This document shows positions 15,733 through 23,911 of a DNA stretch of 35,377 nucleotides, piece after piece. The notes under the pieces were generated by a model that did not search any database, was not told where the DNA came from, and saw nothing but the letters and a program-made list of their open reading frames with translations. The position numbers and the translations under genes were made by a program. The stretch is from positions 1-35,377 of the forward strand of contig NZ_JADIJR010000032.1 in NCBI RefSeq assembly GCF_017355365.1, given 5' to 3'. Numbering within the stretch: the stretch's first letter is position 1; the number at the start of each line of letters is the position of its first letter. The DNA is from Microbacterium sp. SD291. Its GTDB lineage: Bacteria; Actinomycetota; Actinomycetes; Actinomycetales; Microbacteriaceae.

Positions 15733-16667
15733 GCCTGCCACCTCGCTGCCCGGCGCTGGACGAGGGAGTACAGCGCCATCACGACTCCGACGATCACGAT
15801 CATGCCGAGCGCCAGGGCGCCGGCGAGGTTCTCCCGCCCCAGCACCGTCTCGCTGGTGAGTGCGGTGCGGATCTGGAGGGGCACGATCTGCGAGCCCTGA
15901 CTGGCCAGGGCTGCGGCGGTCGCGTATGAGGAGAACGCGTTCGCGAACAGCAGCAGGAGACTCGCGAGGAATGAGGGGGCGAGAACCGGGATGCCGACGC
16001 GCAGCCAGAAGCTCGCACGGGTTCCGCCGAGGGTCAGGTTCGCCTCCGCCCATTGGGGCCTGAGGGCGGCCAGGGCCGGCATGAACGTGATCACCATGAG
16101 CGGGATCTGGAAGTAGATGTAGGGCAGGACGAGGCCGGGCAGCTCGTACAGCCAGGTGCCGTTCTCGTAGATGTTCACGCCGAGGTCGTCCTTGAGGAAC
16201 AGCGTCACGACGCCCTGGATGCCGATGGTCGCGATGAACGCGAAGGCGAGCATGACGCCGCCGAACTGGGCGAGGACGCCGGCGGCGGCGTCCACCGTCT
16301 GCCGGATCACGCCCTCGGGGTTCATGCCGAGCAGGGCGTAGCAGACCAGCGCTCCGACGAGGGCGCCGACCAGGGCGGTCAGCAGCGAGAGTCCCGCCGA
16401 GTTCGCGAACGTGGTCAGCACGACCGGGTCGGCGAGGGCGGACACGTTCGTCCACGTGAACGCGCCGTCGTCGGTGAAGAAGCCGGATGCGATCGCGATG
16501 ACGGTCGGCACGGCGAGGAACAGCAGGACGTATGCCGCGAACGGCACGAGGCCGAGCCACGCGAGGGAGGGCGCCGAGCGCCGGTCCCTCGCACGCTGCG
16601 AGGACCCGGCGCTCGGTGCGGGGGCGGATGCCGCGGCATCCGCCCCCGCGGTGGCGAGTGTCGTCAC
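15729..16667 (-). CDS. ABC transporter permease 1, PotB-like
   Basis: This 312-residue membrane protein has an Ala/Ser-rich cytoplasmic start (about 35 residues) and then LGLVPFAAYVLLFLAVPTVI, the first of about six helices. A degenerate EAA region reads EANLTLGGTRASFWLRVGIP. The start is a GTG at 16667 that overlaps the binding-protein stop (GTGA), which is better than the longer open frame to 16883. It pairs with permease 2 in the same operon. Confidence 0.9.
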   Translation of the reverse strand: MTTLATAGADAAASAPAPSAGSSQRARDRRSAPSLAWLGLVPFAAYVLLFLAVPTVIAIASGFFTDDGAFTWTNVSALADPVVLTTFANSAGLSLLTALVGALVGALVCYALLGMNPEGVIRQTVDAAAGVLAQFGGVMLAFAFIATIGIQGVVTLFLKDDLGVNIYENGTWLYELPGLVLPYIYFQIPLMVITFMPALAALRPQWAEANLTLGGTRASFWLRVGIPVLAPSFLASLLLLFANAFSSYATAAALASQGSQIVPLQIRTALTSETVLGRENLAGALALGMIVIVGVVMALYSLVQRRAARWQA

Positions 16668-17800
16668 TGGACCGCCGCTGCCCACTTCTCGCCGAGGAGC
16701 GTGCCGGCGTTCGCCGACTGCTCCTCGGACGGGACGACGGTCTCTGCGGGAACCTCGGGAAGCGCCGCAGACAGCTCCGCGTCGATCGTGCCGGCCTCGG
16801 TCATCGCCTCCATGCGGGCAGGACGTGCGCCGCCCTTCAGCCACAGGTTCTGGACCTCGTCGCTGTAGAGGAACTCCTGCCACAGGCGCGCTGCGGCCGG
16901 GTGCGGGGCATCCTTGTTGATCGCCTGGTTGTAGTAGCCGGCGTAGCCGGTGCCGTCGAGGACGACGACCTTCCAGTTCTCGTTGTCGGCCGCGTGTGCG
17001 GCGTTCAGGTAATCCCAGTCGAACACGACGGGGGTCTCGCCGCTCGCGACGGTCGCCGTGGTGACGTCGACCTTGAGCAGGTTGCCCGCCTTCTGCAGCT
17101 CCGAGAAGAAGTCGATGCCGGCCTGGAAGTCGTCGAGCGCGCCGCCGGACTGGACGGTCGCGAGGCCCACCGCGGCGAAGGCGGCGCCGGCCTGGGTCGG
17201 GTCGCCGTTGATCGCGACGGCGCCCTTGTAGTCGCCGCTCTTCAGGTCGTCGAGCGCCTCGGGGGCGTCGAACTTCGAGGAGTCGTAGCCGATGGACATG
17301 TACCCGCCGTAGTCGCCGACGAACAGTCCGGTCGGCTCCTTGAGGGCCTCGGGGATCTCGTCCCAGGTCTGCACCTGGTACGGCGCGAACGCGTCGGTGT
17401 TCTGCAGGGCGACCGTGAGGCCGAGGTCGAACACGTCCGGGGCGGTGTCGAGACCCTGGTTGGTCTCGGCGACCTGGATCTCCTCGGCGCTGGAGATGTC
17501 GGGGGAGGCCTCGTTGATCGTGATCTCCGGGTACTTCTCGGCGAACAGGTCGAGGATCTCGCCGTAGTTCGCCCAGTCGCGGGGCAGCGCGATGACGTTC
17601 AGCTGGCCCTCCGCCTTGGCAGCGGCCTCGAGATCGGCGAACGTGCCGAAGTCGGTGACGGAGGTGGCGGTCGCGGCGTCCGCACCGTCCGCTCCTGCGG
17701 GGGCATCGGTGGCGCCGGCGCAGGCGGTGAGTGCCAGCGCGGCGGTCGTGACCAGGGCGATTCCGGCGCCGAGGCGGGCGCGGCGGGTGAAGCGTGCCAT
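16664..17800 (-). CDS. ABC transporter substrate-binding lipoprotein (spermidine/Fe3+/phosphonate class)
   Basis: This 378-residue extracellular binding protein has a lipoprotein signal peptide with L24-T-A-C27 as the lipobox. The mature part begins FADLEAAAKAEGQLNVIALPRDWANYGEILDLFAEKYP, the pattern of cluster D/F binding proteins for polyamines, ferric iron or 2-aminoethylphosphonate. No iron-binding tyrosine pair or phosphonate genes allow a choice. It is the first gene of the operon SBP-permease-permease-ATPase. A 10-base palindrome, gaggatcctc, overlaps its ribosome site just before the ATG. Confidence 0.88.
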   Translation of the reverse strand: MARFTRRARLGAGIALVTTAALALTACAGATDAPAGADGADAATATSVTDFGTFADLEAAAKAEGQLNVIALPRDWANYGEILDLFAEKYPEITINEASPDISSAEEIQVAETNQGLDTAPDVFDLGLTVALQNTDAFAPYQVQTWDEIPEALKEPTGLFVGDYGGYMSIGYDSSKFDAPEALDDLKSGDYKGAVAINGDPTQAGAAFAAVGLATVQSGGALDDFQAGIDFFSELQKAGNLLKVDVTTATVASGETPVVFDWDYLNAAHAADNENWKVVVLDGTGYAGYYNQAINKDAPHPAAARLWQEFLYSDEVQNLWLKGGARPARMEAMTEAGTIDAELSAALPEVPAETVVPSEEQSANAGTLLGEKWAAAVQ

Positions 17801-17927
17801 GAGGATCCTCTCGTGTCCGGCGTCTCGCGCCGGGTCGGGTTGCGAGAGGACGCTACGGGGCCGGGGTTACGCGGCGGTCCGGGCCGGGTGAACGAGAGGT
17901 GGCCGGGGAGAGGCCGGCGGATGTCGC

Positions 17928-18440
17928 TCAGCGGGCGACGTGCAGCTTGAACCCGACGTGCGAGCCGACGTAGCCGAGGCGCTCGTAGAAGCGGTGCGCG
18001 TCGGTGCGGGCGGCATCGGAGGTGAGCTGGACGAGTGCGACGTCGAGCGCGGGGGCGGCGTCGTCCGACACCCACCGCATGGTCGCGGAGCCGAGGCCGG
18101 ACGAGCGCAGGTCGCTGCGCACGCGGACGGCCTCGACGAGCAGGCGCCGGGCGCCGCGACGCGCCATCCCCGGCACGAGGGTGAGCTGCAGCGTGCCGAC
18201 GACCTCTCCGCGCAGCTCCACCACGAGCAGGTCGTTGGAGGGATCCGCGAGGATCTCCGCGAGGGCTGTGGCGTAGGCGGGGCGGTCCTCCGCCGAAGCA
18301 CGGTCGCCGCGGGCGGCGCTGATCGGATCGTCGGAGAGCAGGGCGATCACGGCATCCGCGTCTTCGGGGACCGCCCGGCGCAACAGGGCGCGGCCGGATC
18401 GGCTGTCGAGCGGATGCGGGAGGGGAAGCGCGTCGAGCAT
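17928..18440 (-). CDS. GNAT-family N-acetyltransferase
   Basis: This 170-residue acetyl-CoA-dependent acetyltransferase has an acceptor-side helix LRRAVPEDADAVIALLSDDP and a central LLVVELRGEVVGTLQLTLVPGM strand pair. Motif A reads VRSDLRSSGLGSATMRWV (R/Q-x-x-G-x-G/A CoA loop), and HRFYERLGYVGSHVGFKL is the typical C-terminal GNAT helix-strand. The substrate is unknown. It is divergent from the TSUP gene. Confidence 0.92.
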   Translation of the reverse strand: MLDALPLPHPLDSRSGRALLRRAVPEDADAVIALLSDDPISAARGDRASAEDRPAYATALAEILADPSNDLLVVELRGEVVGTLQLTLVPGMARRGARRLLVEAVRVRSDLRSSGLGSATMRWVSDDAAPALDVALVQLTSDAARTDAHRFYERLGYVGSHVGFKLHVAR

Positions 18441-18497
18441 GACTCCAGTGTGTCACCGTGGCCGGAGGCCGCCCGCGGTTCTGGCATCCTGGACCCG

Positions 18498-19322
18498 ATG
18501 GATATCGGCGCATTGCTCGGGCTCGAGCAGCTCACCGGGGGCATGCTGATCCTCGTCGTCCTCGCGGCGTTCGGCGCCGGATGGATCGACGCCGTCGTCG
18601 GCGGAGGCGGGCTCCTGCAGCTGCCCGTGCTGCTGCTGATCCCCGGCATCACGCCCGTGCAGGCGCTGGCCACGAACAAGCTCGGGTCCGTGTTCGGCAC
18701 GGCGACCAGCAGCGTCACCTACTACCGTCGCGTGAAACCCGACATCCGCACGGCGCTGCCGATGGCCGCGATCGCGCTCCTCGGCTCCTTCGGCGGGGCT
18801 GCTGTCGCCACGGTGCTGCCCGCGGCGGCGTTCAAGCCGATCATCGTCGTGGCGCTGCTGGCAGTGGCGCTGTTCACGGCGTTCCGGCCGCAGATGGGGG
18901 CCGCGACGCAGCTGCGATTCACGGGGCACAAGCACCACATCGCAGCAGGCGCGGCGGGGCTCGGGATCGGCTTCTACGACGGCATGATCGGACCCGGCAC
19001 CGGCACGTTCCTCGTCATCACGCTCGTCGCGCTGATGGGCTACGACTTCCTGCAGGCCAGCGCCAAGGCCAAGATCGTGAACTTCGCCACGAACGCGGGG
19101 GCGCTGATCCTGTTCATCCCGCACGGCGCGGTGCTGTGGCTGCTCGGACTGATCCTCGGCGCGGCGAACTTCGCCGGCAGCTACCTGGGCTCGCGCATGG
19201 CGATCGCCCGCGGGTCGACGTTCATCAGGGTCGTGTTCCTGGTCATCGTGATCGCGCTGATCGGCAAGCTCGGCATCGATGTGTGGAACGAGAACATCGT
19301 GCCGGCGCTCGCCGGTACCTGA
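18498..19322 (+). CDS. TSUP-family (TauE/SafE) membrane permease
   Basis: This 274-residue membrane protein has about eight helices in two related halves, as usual for TauE/SafE transporters of sulfite, sulfonates or other small organic anions. The conserved GWIDAVVGGGGLLQLPVLL (about 28-46) and GFYDGMIGPGTGTFLVI (about 162-178) repeats are intact. I set the ATG at 18498; the frame is open far upstream but overlaps the GNAT gene on the other strand. No sulfur genes are adjacent, so the substrate is open. A large palindrome follows. Confidence 0.92.
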   Translation: MDIGALLGLEQLTGGMLILVVLAAFGAGWIDAVVGGGGLLQLPVLLLIPGITPVQALATNKLGSVFGTATSSVTYYRRVKPDIRTALPMAAIALLGSFGGAAVATVLPAAAFKPIIVVALLAVALFTAFRPQMGAATQLRFTGHKHHIAAGAAGLGIGFYDGMIGPGTGTFLVITLVALMGYDFLQASAKAKIVNFATNAGALILFIPHGAVLWLLGLILGAANFAGSYLGSRMAIARGSTFIRVVFLVIVIALIGKLGIDVWNENIVPALAGT

Positions 19323-19335
19323 GCCGCTGCAGCAG

Positions 19336-19402
19336 GTCGCAGAAAAGCACTCGGGTCGCAGGAATCCGAGGATTCTCTGCGACCCGAGTGCGAATCTGCG
19401 AC
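19336..19402. terminator. 67-base palindrome between convergent genes
   Basis: Arms 19336-19367 and 19370-19402 pair almost throughout, with a two-base centre. Each arm contains two gtcgcag copies around the shared core gcactcgggtcgcag, so the arm is itself a repeat. It sits between the TSUP and aspS stops and would end transcription from both sides. Confidence 0.75.
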
Positions 19403-19419
19403 GTCGTGCCGGGTGAGGC

Positions 19420-21201
19420 TCAGGCCTCGTCGACCTCCGGCTCGAAGTCGACGCCGGCTTCGGCGCGCTGCTCCGGGCTGATGGGTGCGGGAGCGGAGGT
19501 CAGCGGGTCGAAGCCGTTGCCCGACTTCGGGAACGCGATGACCTCGCGGATCGAGTCGGTCTTGGTCAGGTGCTGCATGACGCGGTCCATGCCCAGCGCG
19601 ATGCCGCCGTGCGGCGGGGCGCCGAACTTGAACGCGTCGAGCAGGAAGCCGAACTGCTCGTCGGCCTGCTCGTCGCTGATGCCCATGACGGCGAGCACCC
19701 GCTTCTGCACGTCCTCGCGGTGGATGCGGATCGAGCCGCCGCCGAGCTCGGAGCCGTTGCAGACGATGTCGTACGCGTAGGCGAGAGCCGAGCCGGGGTC
19801 GGTGTCGAACGTGTCGGCGAATTCGGGCTTGGGGCCGGTGAACGCGTGGTGCACGGCGGTCCAGGCTCCGGCGCCGACGGCGACGTCACCGGATGCCACG
19901 GCATCCGCTGCGGACTCGAACATCGGCGCGTCGACGACCCAGGTGAACGCGAACTCGTCGGGGTTCAGATAGCCGAGTCGACGGCCGATCTCGACGCGGG
20001 CGGCGCCGAGGAGCGCGCGGCTCTCCTTCGCGGAACCCGCGGCGAAGAACACGCAGTCGCCGGGCTCGGCGCCGACGAACGCGGCGAGGCCGTTCTGCTC
20101 CGCCTCGGTGAGGTTCTTCGCGACCGGGCCGCCGAGGCTGCCGTCATCGTTGAACAGGACGTACGCGAGGCCGCCGGCGCCGCGCTGCTTCGCCCAGTCC
20201 TGCCAGGCGTCGAGCTGCTTGCGCGGCTGCGAGGCTCCGCCGGGCATCCGCACCGCCCCGACGTACTCCGACTGGAACACGCGGAACGGCGTGTCCTTGA
20301 AGTACTCGGTCGCCTCGACGAGCTCGAGACCGAAGCGCAGGTCGGGCTTGTCCGAGCCGTACTTCGCCATGGCGTCGGCGTAGGTGATCCGCGGCAGCGG
20401 GGTCGGCACCTCGACGTCGATGGTCTTCCACATCGCGACGATGAGCGACTCCATCAGCGTGATGACGTCTTCCTGCTCGACGAAGCTCATCTCGATGTCG
20501 AGCTGGGTGAACTCGGGCTGACGGTCGGCGCGGAAGTCCTCGTCGCGGTAGCAGCGCGCGATCTGGAAGTACTTCTCCACGCCGCCGACCATGAGCAGCT
20601 GCTTGAACAGCTGCGGCGACTGCGGCAGCGCGTACCAGCTGCCCGGGTGCAGGCGCGCAGGCACGACGAAGTCGCGGGCACCCTCGGGAGTGGAGCGCGT
20701 GAGCGTCGGCGTCTCGACCTCGGTGAAGTCCTCGGCGTGCAGCACGTCGCGGATCGCCTTGTAGACGTTCGAGCGGAGGCGAAGAGCGGATGCGGCGGCC
20801 GGGCGGCGAAGGTCGAGGTAGCGGTGCTTGAGACGCGCCTCCTCGCCGACGGTCTCGGTGTCGGCGACAGCCGTGGACACCTGGAACGGCAGCGGAGCGG
20901 ACTCGTTCAGCACCTCGACGTCGGTTGCGATGAGCTCGACGTCGCCGGTGGGCAGGTTCGGGTTCGCGTTGCCGTCGGGGCGGCGCGAGACCTCGCCTGT
21001 CACCTTCAGGACGAACTCGTTGCGCAGCGGGTGCGCGACCTCCTCATCGCGGATGACGACCTGGGCGATGCCGGACGCATCCCGAAGATCGATGAACGCG
21101 ACTCCTCCGTGATCACGACGGCGATCCACCCACCCGGTGAGGGTGACGGTCTGGCCGATGTGCTCGGCTCGCAGTGAGCCGGCGGAGTGAGTGCGAAGCA
21201 C
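19420..21201 (-). CDS. aspS: Aspartyl-tRNA synthetase
   Basis: This 593-residue class IIb synthetase charges tRNA-Asp, and may also mischarge tRNA-Asn if the genome has GatCAB. The N-terminal OB-fold ([22 protein letters not shown]) is followed by the catalytic core with YLDLRRP, motif 2 around [20 protein letters not shown] (216-236) and motif 3 GIALGMDRV near the end. The bacterial GAD insertion lies between, giving the usual long bacterial form. The start is a GTG at 21201 with aggagg 8 bases upstream. Confidence 0.97.
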   Translation of the reverse strand: MLRTHSAGSLRAEHIGQTVTLTGWVDRRRDHGGVAFIDLRDASGIAQVVIRDEEVAHPLRNEFVLKVTGEVSRRPDGNANPNLPTGDVELIATDVEVLNESAPLPFQVSTAVADTETVGEEARLKHRYLDLRRPAAASALRLRSNVYKAIRDVLHAEDFTEVETPTLTRSTPEGARDFVVPARLHPGSWYALPQSPQLFKQLLMVGGVEKYFQIARCYRDEDFRADRQPEFTQLDIEMSFVEQEDVITLMESLIVAMWKTIDVEVPTPLPRITYADAMAKYGSDKPDLRFGLELVEATEYFKDTPFRVFQSEYVGAVRMPGGASQPRKQLDAWQDWAKQRGAGGLAYVLFNDDGSLGGPVAKNLTEAEQNGLAAFVGAEPGDCVFFAAGSAKESRALLGAARVEIGRRLGYLNPDEFAFTWVVDAPMFESAADAVASGDVAVGAGAWTAVHHAFTGPKPEFADTFDTDPGSALAYAYDIVCNGSELGGGSIRIHREDVQKRVLAVMGISDEQADEQFGFLLDAFKFGAPPHGGIALGMDRVMQHLTKTDSIREVIAFPKSGNGFDPLTSAPAPISPEQRAEAGVDFEPEVDEA

Positions 21202-21316
21202 GGAGGATTCCTCCTGATCTGGGAAATGATGAACCCGCCCATTCTACGTGGGCTGGCGGGGCCGCCCCGGCCCGTGCGGATCGCTCAGTATGATCGCGGG
21301 GAACGAAAGGCAGACC

Positions 21317-21712
21317 ATGACTTCTCCCCTCGCAGTGAGCGACGCGAACGGCATCACCGATCTCTTCGCCTCGATCTTCTCCGGCACCACCGGCGTGATC
21401 GCGCTGATCTTCTACATCGCCGTCGTGATCGGCCTGTGGAAGGTGTTCACCAAGGCCGGGTACGCGGGGATCCTGGCAGTCATCCCGATCGTCAACGTCG
21501 TGATCCTCGTGCGCATCGCCGGGATGTCGGGCTGGCTTGCGCTGCTGTACCTGATCCCGATCGTCAACTTCGTCTTCGGCATCGTCGTTGCGATCAAGCT
21601 GGGCGAGCGCTTCGGCAAGGGCGGGCTGTTCTCCTTCTTCCTGCTGTTCGTCTTCCCCTACATCGGCTACCTGATCCTCGGCTTCGGCGACGCGAAGTAC
21701 CGCAAGGCCTGA
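21317..21712 (+). CDS. Small membrane protein, DUF5684-like
   Basis: This 131-residue protein has three to four hydrophobic helices. Key stretches are FYIAVVIGLWKVFTKAGYAG, AVIPIVNVVILVRIAGMSGW and LYLIPIVNFVFGIVVAIKLG. The repeated 'IPIVN' and the 'KAG..GW' pattern match the DUF5684 signal-peptidase-associated group. Its function is unknown. The ATG has a gaaagg site 8 bases before it, and TATGAT at 21289-21294 is a plausible -10 box. The phosphatase gene begins 2 bases after its stop. Confidence 0.8.
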   Translation: MTSPLAVSDANGITDLFASIFSGTTGVIALIFYIAVVIGLWKVFTKAGYAGILAVIPIVNVVILVRIAGMSGWLALLYLIPIVNFVFGIVVAIKLGERFGKGGLFSFFLLFVFPYIGYLILGFGDAKYRKA

Positions 21713-21713
21713 G

Positions 21714-22343
21714 GTGTCGGCATCCCGCCTGCATCTCGTCCGACATGGTGAGGTGCACAATCCGCTCCGCGTCCTCTACGGGCGACTGCCGGACTACCAC
21801 CTGAGTGCGGCCGGCCGGCAGATGGCGCAGGCGGCGGCCGACCACGTCGCGTCCCTCGGTCGCCCGGTCGCCGCGCTGTACTCGTCGCCGCTCGAGCGCG
21901 CGCAGGAGTCGGCTGAGCCGTTCGCCGAGCGCTTCGATCTCGAGCCGGTGATAGACATCCGGGTGATCGAGCCGACCAACGTGTTCGAGGGCACGCAGAT
22001 GCGCCGCTCGCTGATGAACCCCCTGAACTGGTGGCATCTGCGGCAGCCATCTCTGCCCAGCTGGGGCGAGCCGTACACGTCGATCGCCGAGCGGATGCTC
22101 GGGGTCATGGACGAGGCGTGGGATGCCGAAGAGAGCGGCGACGTCGTGATGGTCTCCCACCAGGCGCCGATCTGGATCACCCACCTGCGGGTCGCGGGAC
22201 TCCCGCTGCGTCACGACCCGAGAACGCGGCGCTGCGCGCTCTCCAGCGTGACGTCGTTCGAGCGCGTCGGCGACGTGTGGCGCGAGGTCGACTACGCCGA
22301 GCCTGCGTCCACCGCCGGTGCGGTCGACGTCGGCGCGGTCTGA
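21714..22343 (+). CDS. Histidine phosphatase family protein
   Basis: This 209-residue enzyme has the branch-1 histidine phosphatase fold. LHLVRHGEVHNP holds the phospho-accepting histidine, SSPLERAQESA the second arginine, and VMVSHQAPIW the second catalytic histidine. The substrate cannot be told; phosphoglycerate mutase-like and small-molecule phosphatases share these motifs. It starts with GTG directly after the DUF5684-like gene. Similar phosphatase genes often stand before resA-ccdA-resB-ccsB in actinobacteria; here a flavoprotein/MerR pair intervenes. Confidence 0.9.
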   Translation: MSASRLHLVRHGEVHNPLRVLYGRLPDYHLSAAGRQMAQAAADHVASLGRPVAALYSSPLERAQESAEPFAERFDLEPVIDIRVIEPTNVFEGTQMRRSLMNPLNWWHLRQPSLPSWGEPYTSIAERMLGVMDEAWDAEESGDVVMVSHQAPIWITHLRVAGLPLRHDPRTRRCALSSVTSFERVGDVWREVDYAEPASTAGAVDVGAV

Positions 22344-22354
22344 CCCCCGGGGTC

Positions 22355-22492
22355 GACCGACGCCACCCGGTCGTTGACCGACGCCACCCGATCCACCGGT
22401 CGCCGAGCGACGCCACCCGGTCGCCGAGCGATGCCGCCCGGTCGCCGAGCGATGCCGCCCGGTCGCCGAGCGAGCGAAGCGAGACGAACGCC
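22355..22492. repeat. 21-base tandem repeat array ending in a REP-like element
   Basis: Units such as gagcgatgccgcccggtcgcc recur with a 21-base period (22355, 22405, 22426, 22447), with one expanded 29-base unit at 22376. The last unit becomes gagcgagcgaagcgagacga, a sequence also found at 33919 in variant form. The array lies between convergent genes. Confidence 0.8.
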
Positions 22493-22502
22493 CCTTCGGC
22501 GA
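22462..22502. terminator. Possible hairpin at end of the repeat array
   Basis: gtcgccga (22462-22469) and tcggcgac (22495-22502) can pair around a loop of 25 bases that contains the REP-like segment. It lies 7 bases from the flavoprotein stop and may end both transcripts. Confidence 0.4.
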
Positions 22503-22509
22503 CGGGACT

Positions 22510-23403
22510 TCAGCCGAGCGAACGGATGATCCCGATCGCCGCGAGCTGACCGGCGGCGGCCGCCTGCACGACGGCTGCCATCGGCCCGGGAAGCGCCGCG
22601 CGATGCGCGAGGTCACCGGCCGCGAACACCCCTCGCGCGGAGGTCGCGCCGAAGTCGTCGATCTCGATCGCGCCGGAGGGCAGCATCCGCAGGCCGAGCT
22701 GCTCGGCGAACGGGGCGCGCTGGCGCACCTCGACGGAGGCGACGAAGATGCCGGCGACCGAAGTGGTCGCATCGCCCGCGGTGATCCTGACCTCCGCCGC
22801 GTCACCCTCCACGGCCTCGACCGGGGTGAGGCTGACGCGGGCGCCCCGTTCCTCCAGCATCCGCCGGTCATCGTCGGTGTAGGGCTCGCCGACGGGGAAG
22901 ACCGTGATCTCGCCGACGATCCGGCCGAGCAGCCCGATGAGGTGCTCGGCCCGCGCGGCCGCACCCAGGATGCCGATGGGCTTCCCCGCATGTTCGTGAC
23001 CGTCGCAGAAGGGGCAGCTGAACGCCTTCGTCCCCCAGAGCTCCTGGAGCCCTGGAATCTCGGGGAGATCGTCGGCGACGCCGGTGGCCAGCACGATCCT
23101 CCGCCCTTCGGCCGATGAGTCATCGCCCAGCCGCACCGTGAATGCGCCCTCGGCGCCGTCGACGCCGACCGCGCCGACGTCACGGATCTCGACGTCACGG
23201 TACTCGGCGAGCTGCTCGCGGGCGGTCGCCCGGAACTCGGCGGGCGGCGTGCCGTCCTCGGCGACGACGTTGTGCATGTGCAGCACCGTCCCGTTCCGGT
23301 ACTCGCCGGAGTCGAGGAGCAGCGTGGGGCGATGCATCCGCCCGAGGGTCAGGGCGGCCTGCAGGCCCGCGGGGCCTGCGCCGATCACGATCGCGTCATA
23401 CAT
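22510..23403 (-). CDS. Thioredoxin reductase-like NAD(P)/FAD oxidoreductase
   Basis: This 297-residue two-domain flavoprotein of the low-molecular-weight TrxR fold has the FAD-binding motif GAGPAG (8-13), a redox-active pair C130-P-F-C133 before DGHE, the NAD(P) site GILGAAARAEH, and a C-terminal FAD motif GVFAAGDLA. CPFC replaces the CATC/CAVC of true TrxR. It therefore more likely reduces a small disulfide or acts as a related oxidoreductase. The ATG at 23403 has ggaagga 7 bases upstream. It is divergent from, and probably controlled by, the MerR protein through the dyad at 23434-23464. Confidence 0.88.
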   Translation of the reverse strand: MYDAIVIGAGPAGLQAALTLGRMHRPTLLLDSGEYRNGTVLHMHNVVAEDGTPPAEFRATAREQLAEYRDVEIRDVGAVGVDGAEGAFTVRLGDDSSAEGRRIVLATGVADDLPEIPGLQELWGTKAFSCPFCDGHEHAGKPIGILGAAARAEHLIGLLGRIVGEITVFPVGEPYTDDDRRMLEERGARVSLTPVEAVEGDAAEVRITAGDATTSVAGIFVASVEVRQRAPFAEQLGLRMLPSGAIEIDDFGATSARGVFAAGDLAHRAALPGPMAAVVQAAAAGQLAAIGIIRSLG

Positions 23404-23433
23404 GGGAAGTCCTTCCGTCTTGCGTTCTCGACC

Positions 23434-23464
23434 AGTCTGTGACTTCATGTCAACATGAAGTCAA
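23434..23464 (-). promoter_or_regulatory. MerR-type promoter and operator
   Basis: On the minus strand TTGACT (23464-23459) and CAGACT (23439-23434) are 19 bases apart, the stretched spacing of MerR-activated promoters. A perfect 11-base inverted repeat (tgacttcatgt / acatgaagtca, centre ca, 23440-23463) fills the spacer. It also covers the start codon of the divergent merR gene, which suggests autorepression. Confidence 0.7.
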
Positions 23465-23859
23465 GTCATTCGCCGCGCTGGGCCGTCGGCGACGTCGCCG
23501 CGCGTTTCGACCTCCCCACCAACGTGCTCCGGCACTGGGAGACGGTCGGCCTGCTGAGGCCAGCTCGGGATGCCGCGGGGCGGCGCCGCTACGGCGAGGA
23601 CGACGTCGTGCGCATCGCCGTGATCCAGCGGAGCAAGGCGGCGGGCATGAGCCTCGAGCAGATCGGCGTGCTACTCGACGACGGAAGCGCCGGCCGTCAT
23701 CAGGTCCTTCAGGAGCACCTCGACGACCTGGATCGGCGAATGGAGGAGATGCGCCGCTCGAAGGAGATGACCGAGCACGCGATGCGGTGCAGCGCGCACG
23801 ACATCTCGATGTGCCCGCGGTTCCGCGCCGGCGTCGCCGACGTCCTCGCCCGGTTCTGA
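23455..23859 (+). CDS. MerR-family regulator
   Basis: This 134-residue regulator has an N-terminal MerR HTH (AVGDVAARFDLPTNVLRHWETVGLLRPARDAAGRRRYGEDDV), a second helical segment, and a long dimerisation helix (about 80-108). The C-terminal end has C112-x2-H115-x4-C120, which could bind a metal or sense thiol oxidation. The ATG lies inside the dyad operator, leaving no room for a normal leader, so translation may be leaderless. It is divergent from the TrxR-like gene, its likely target. Confidence 0.9.
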   Translation: MKSSHSPRWAVGDVAARFDLPTNVLRHWETVGLLRPARDAAGRRRYGEDDVVRIAVIQRSKAAGMSLEQIGVLLDDGSAGRHQVLQEHLDDLDRRMEEMRRSKEMTEHAMRCSAHDISMCPRFRAGVADVLARF

Positions 23860-23898
23860 GGCCCTCCTGCATCCGGCCGATGCATAGGAACCCCCGCG

Positions 23899-23904
23899 TA
23901 AACT
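23899..23904 (+). promoter_or_regulatory. -10 box of a probable leaderless mRNA (resA-like gene)
   Basis: TAAACT lies 7 bases before the GTG at 23912. No Shine-Dalgarno is seen. This would be the start of the cytochrome c maturation transcript. Confidence 0.45.
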
Positions 23905-23911
23905 GGGAATC

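Noticed and set aside
19570..21177. A long plus-strand open frame (535 codons) opposite aspS
   Set aside because: It is a GC-bias shadow: Arg/Val/Asp/Leu-rich with no domain, exactly antisense to a certain gene.
22355..22492. CRISPR-like repeats
   Set aside because: Units are contiguous with no unique spacers of regular length, and no cas genes are present.
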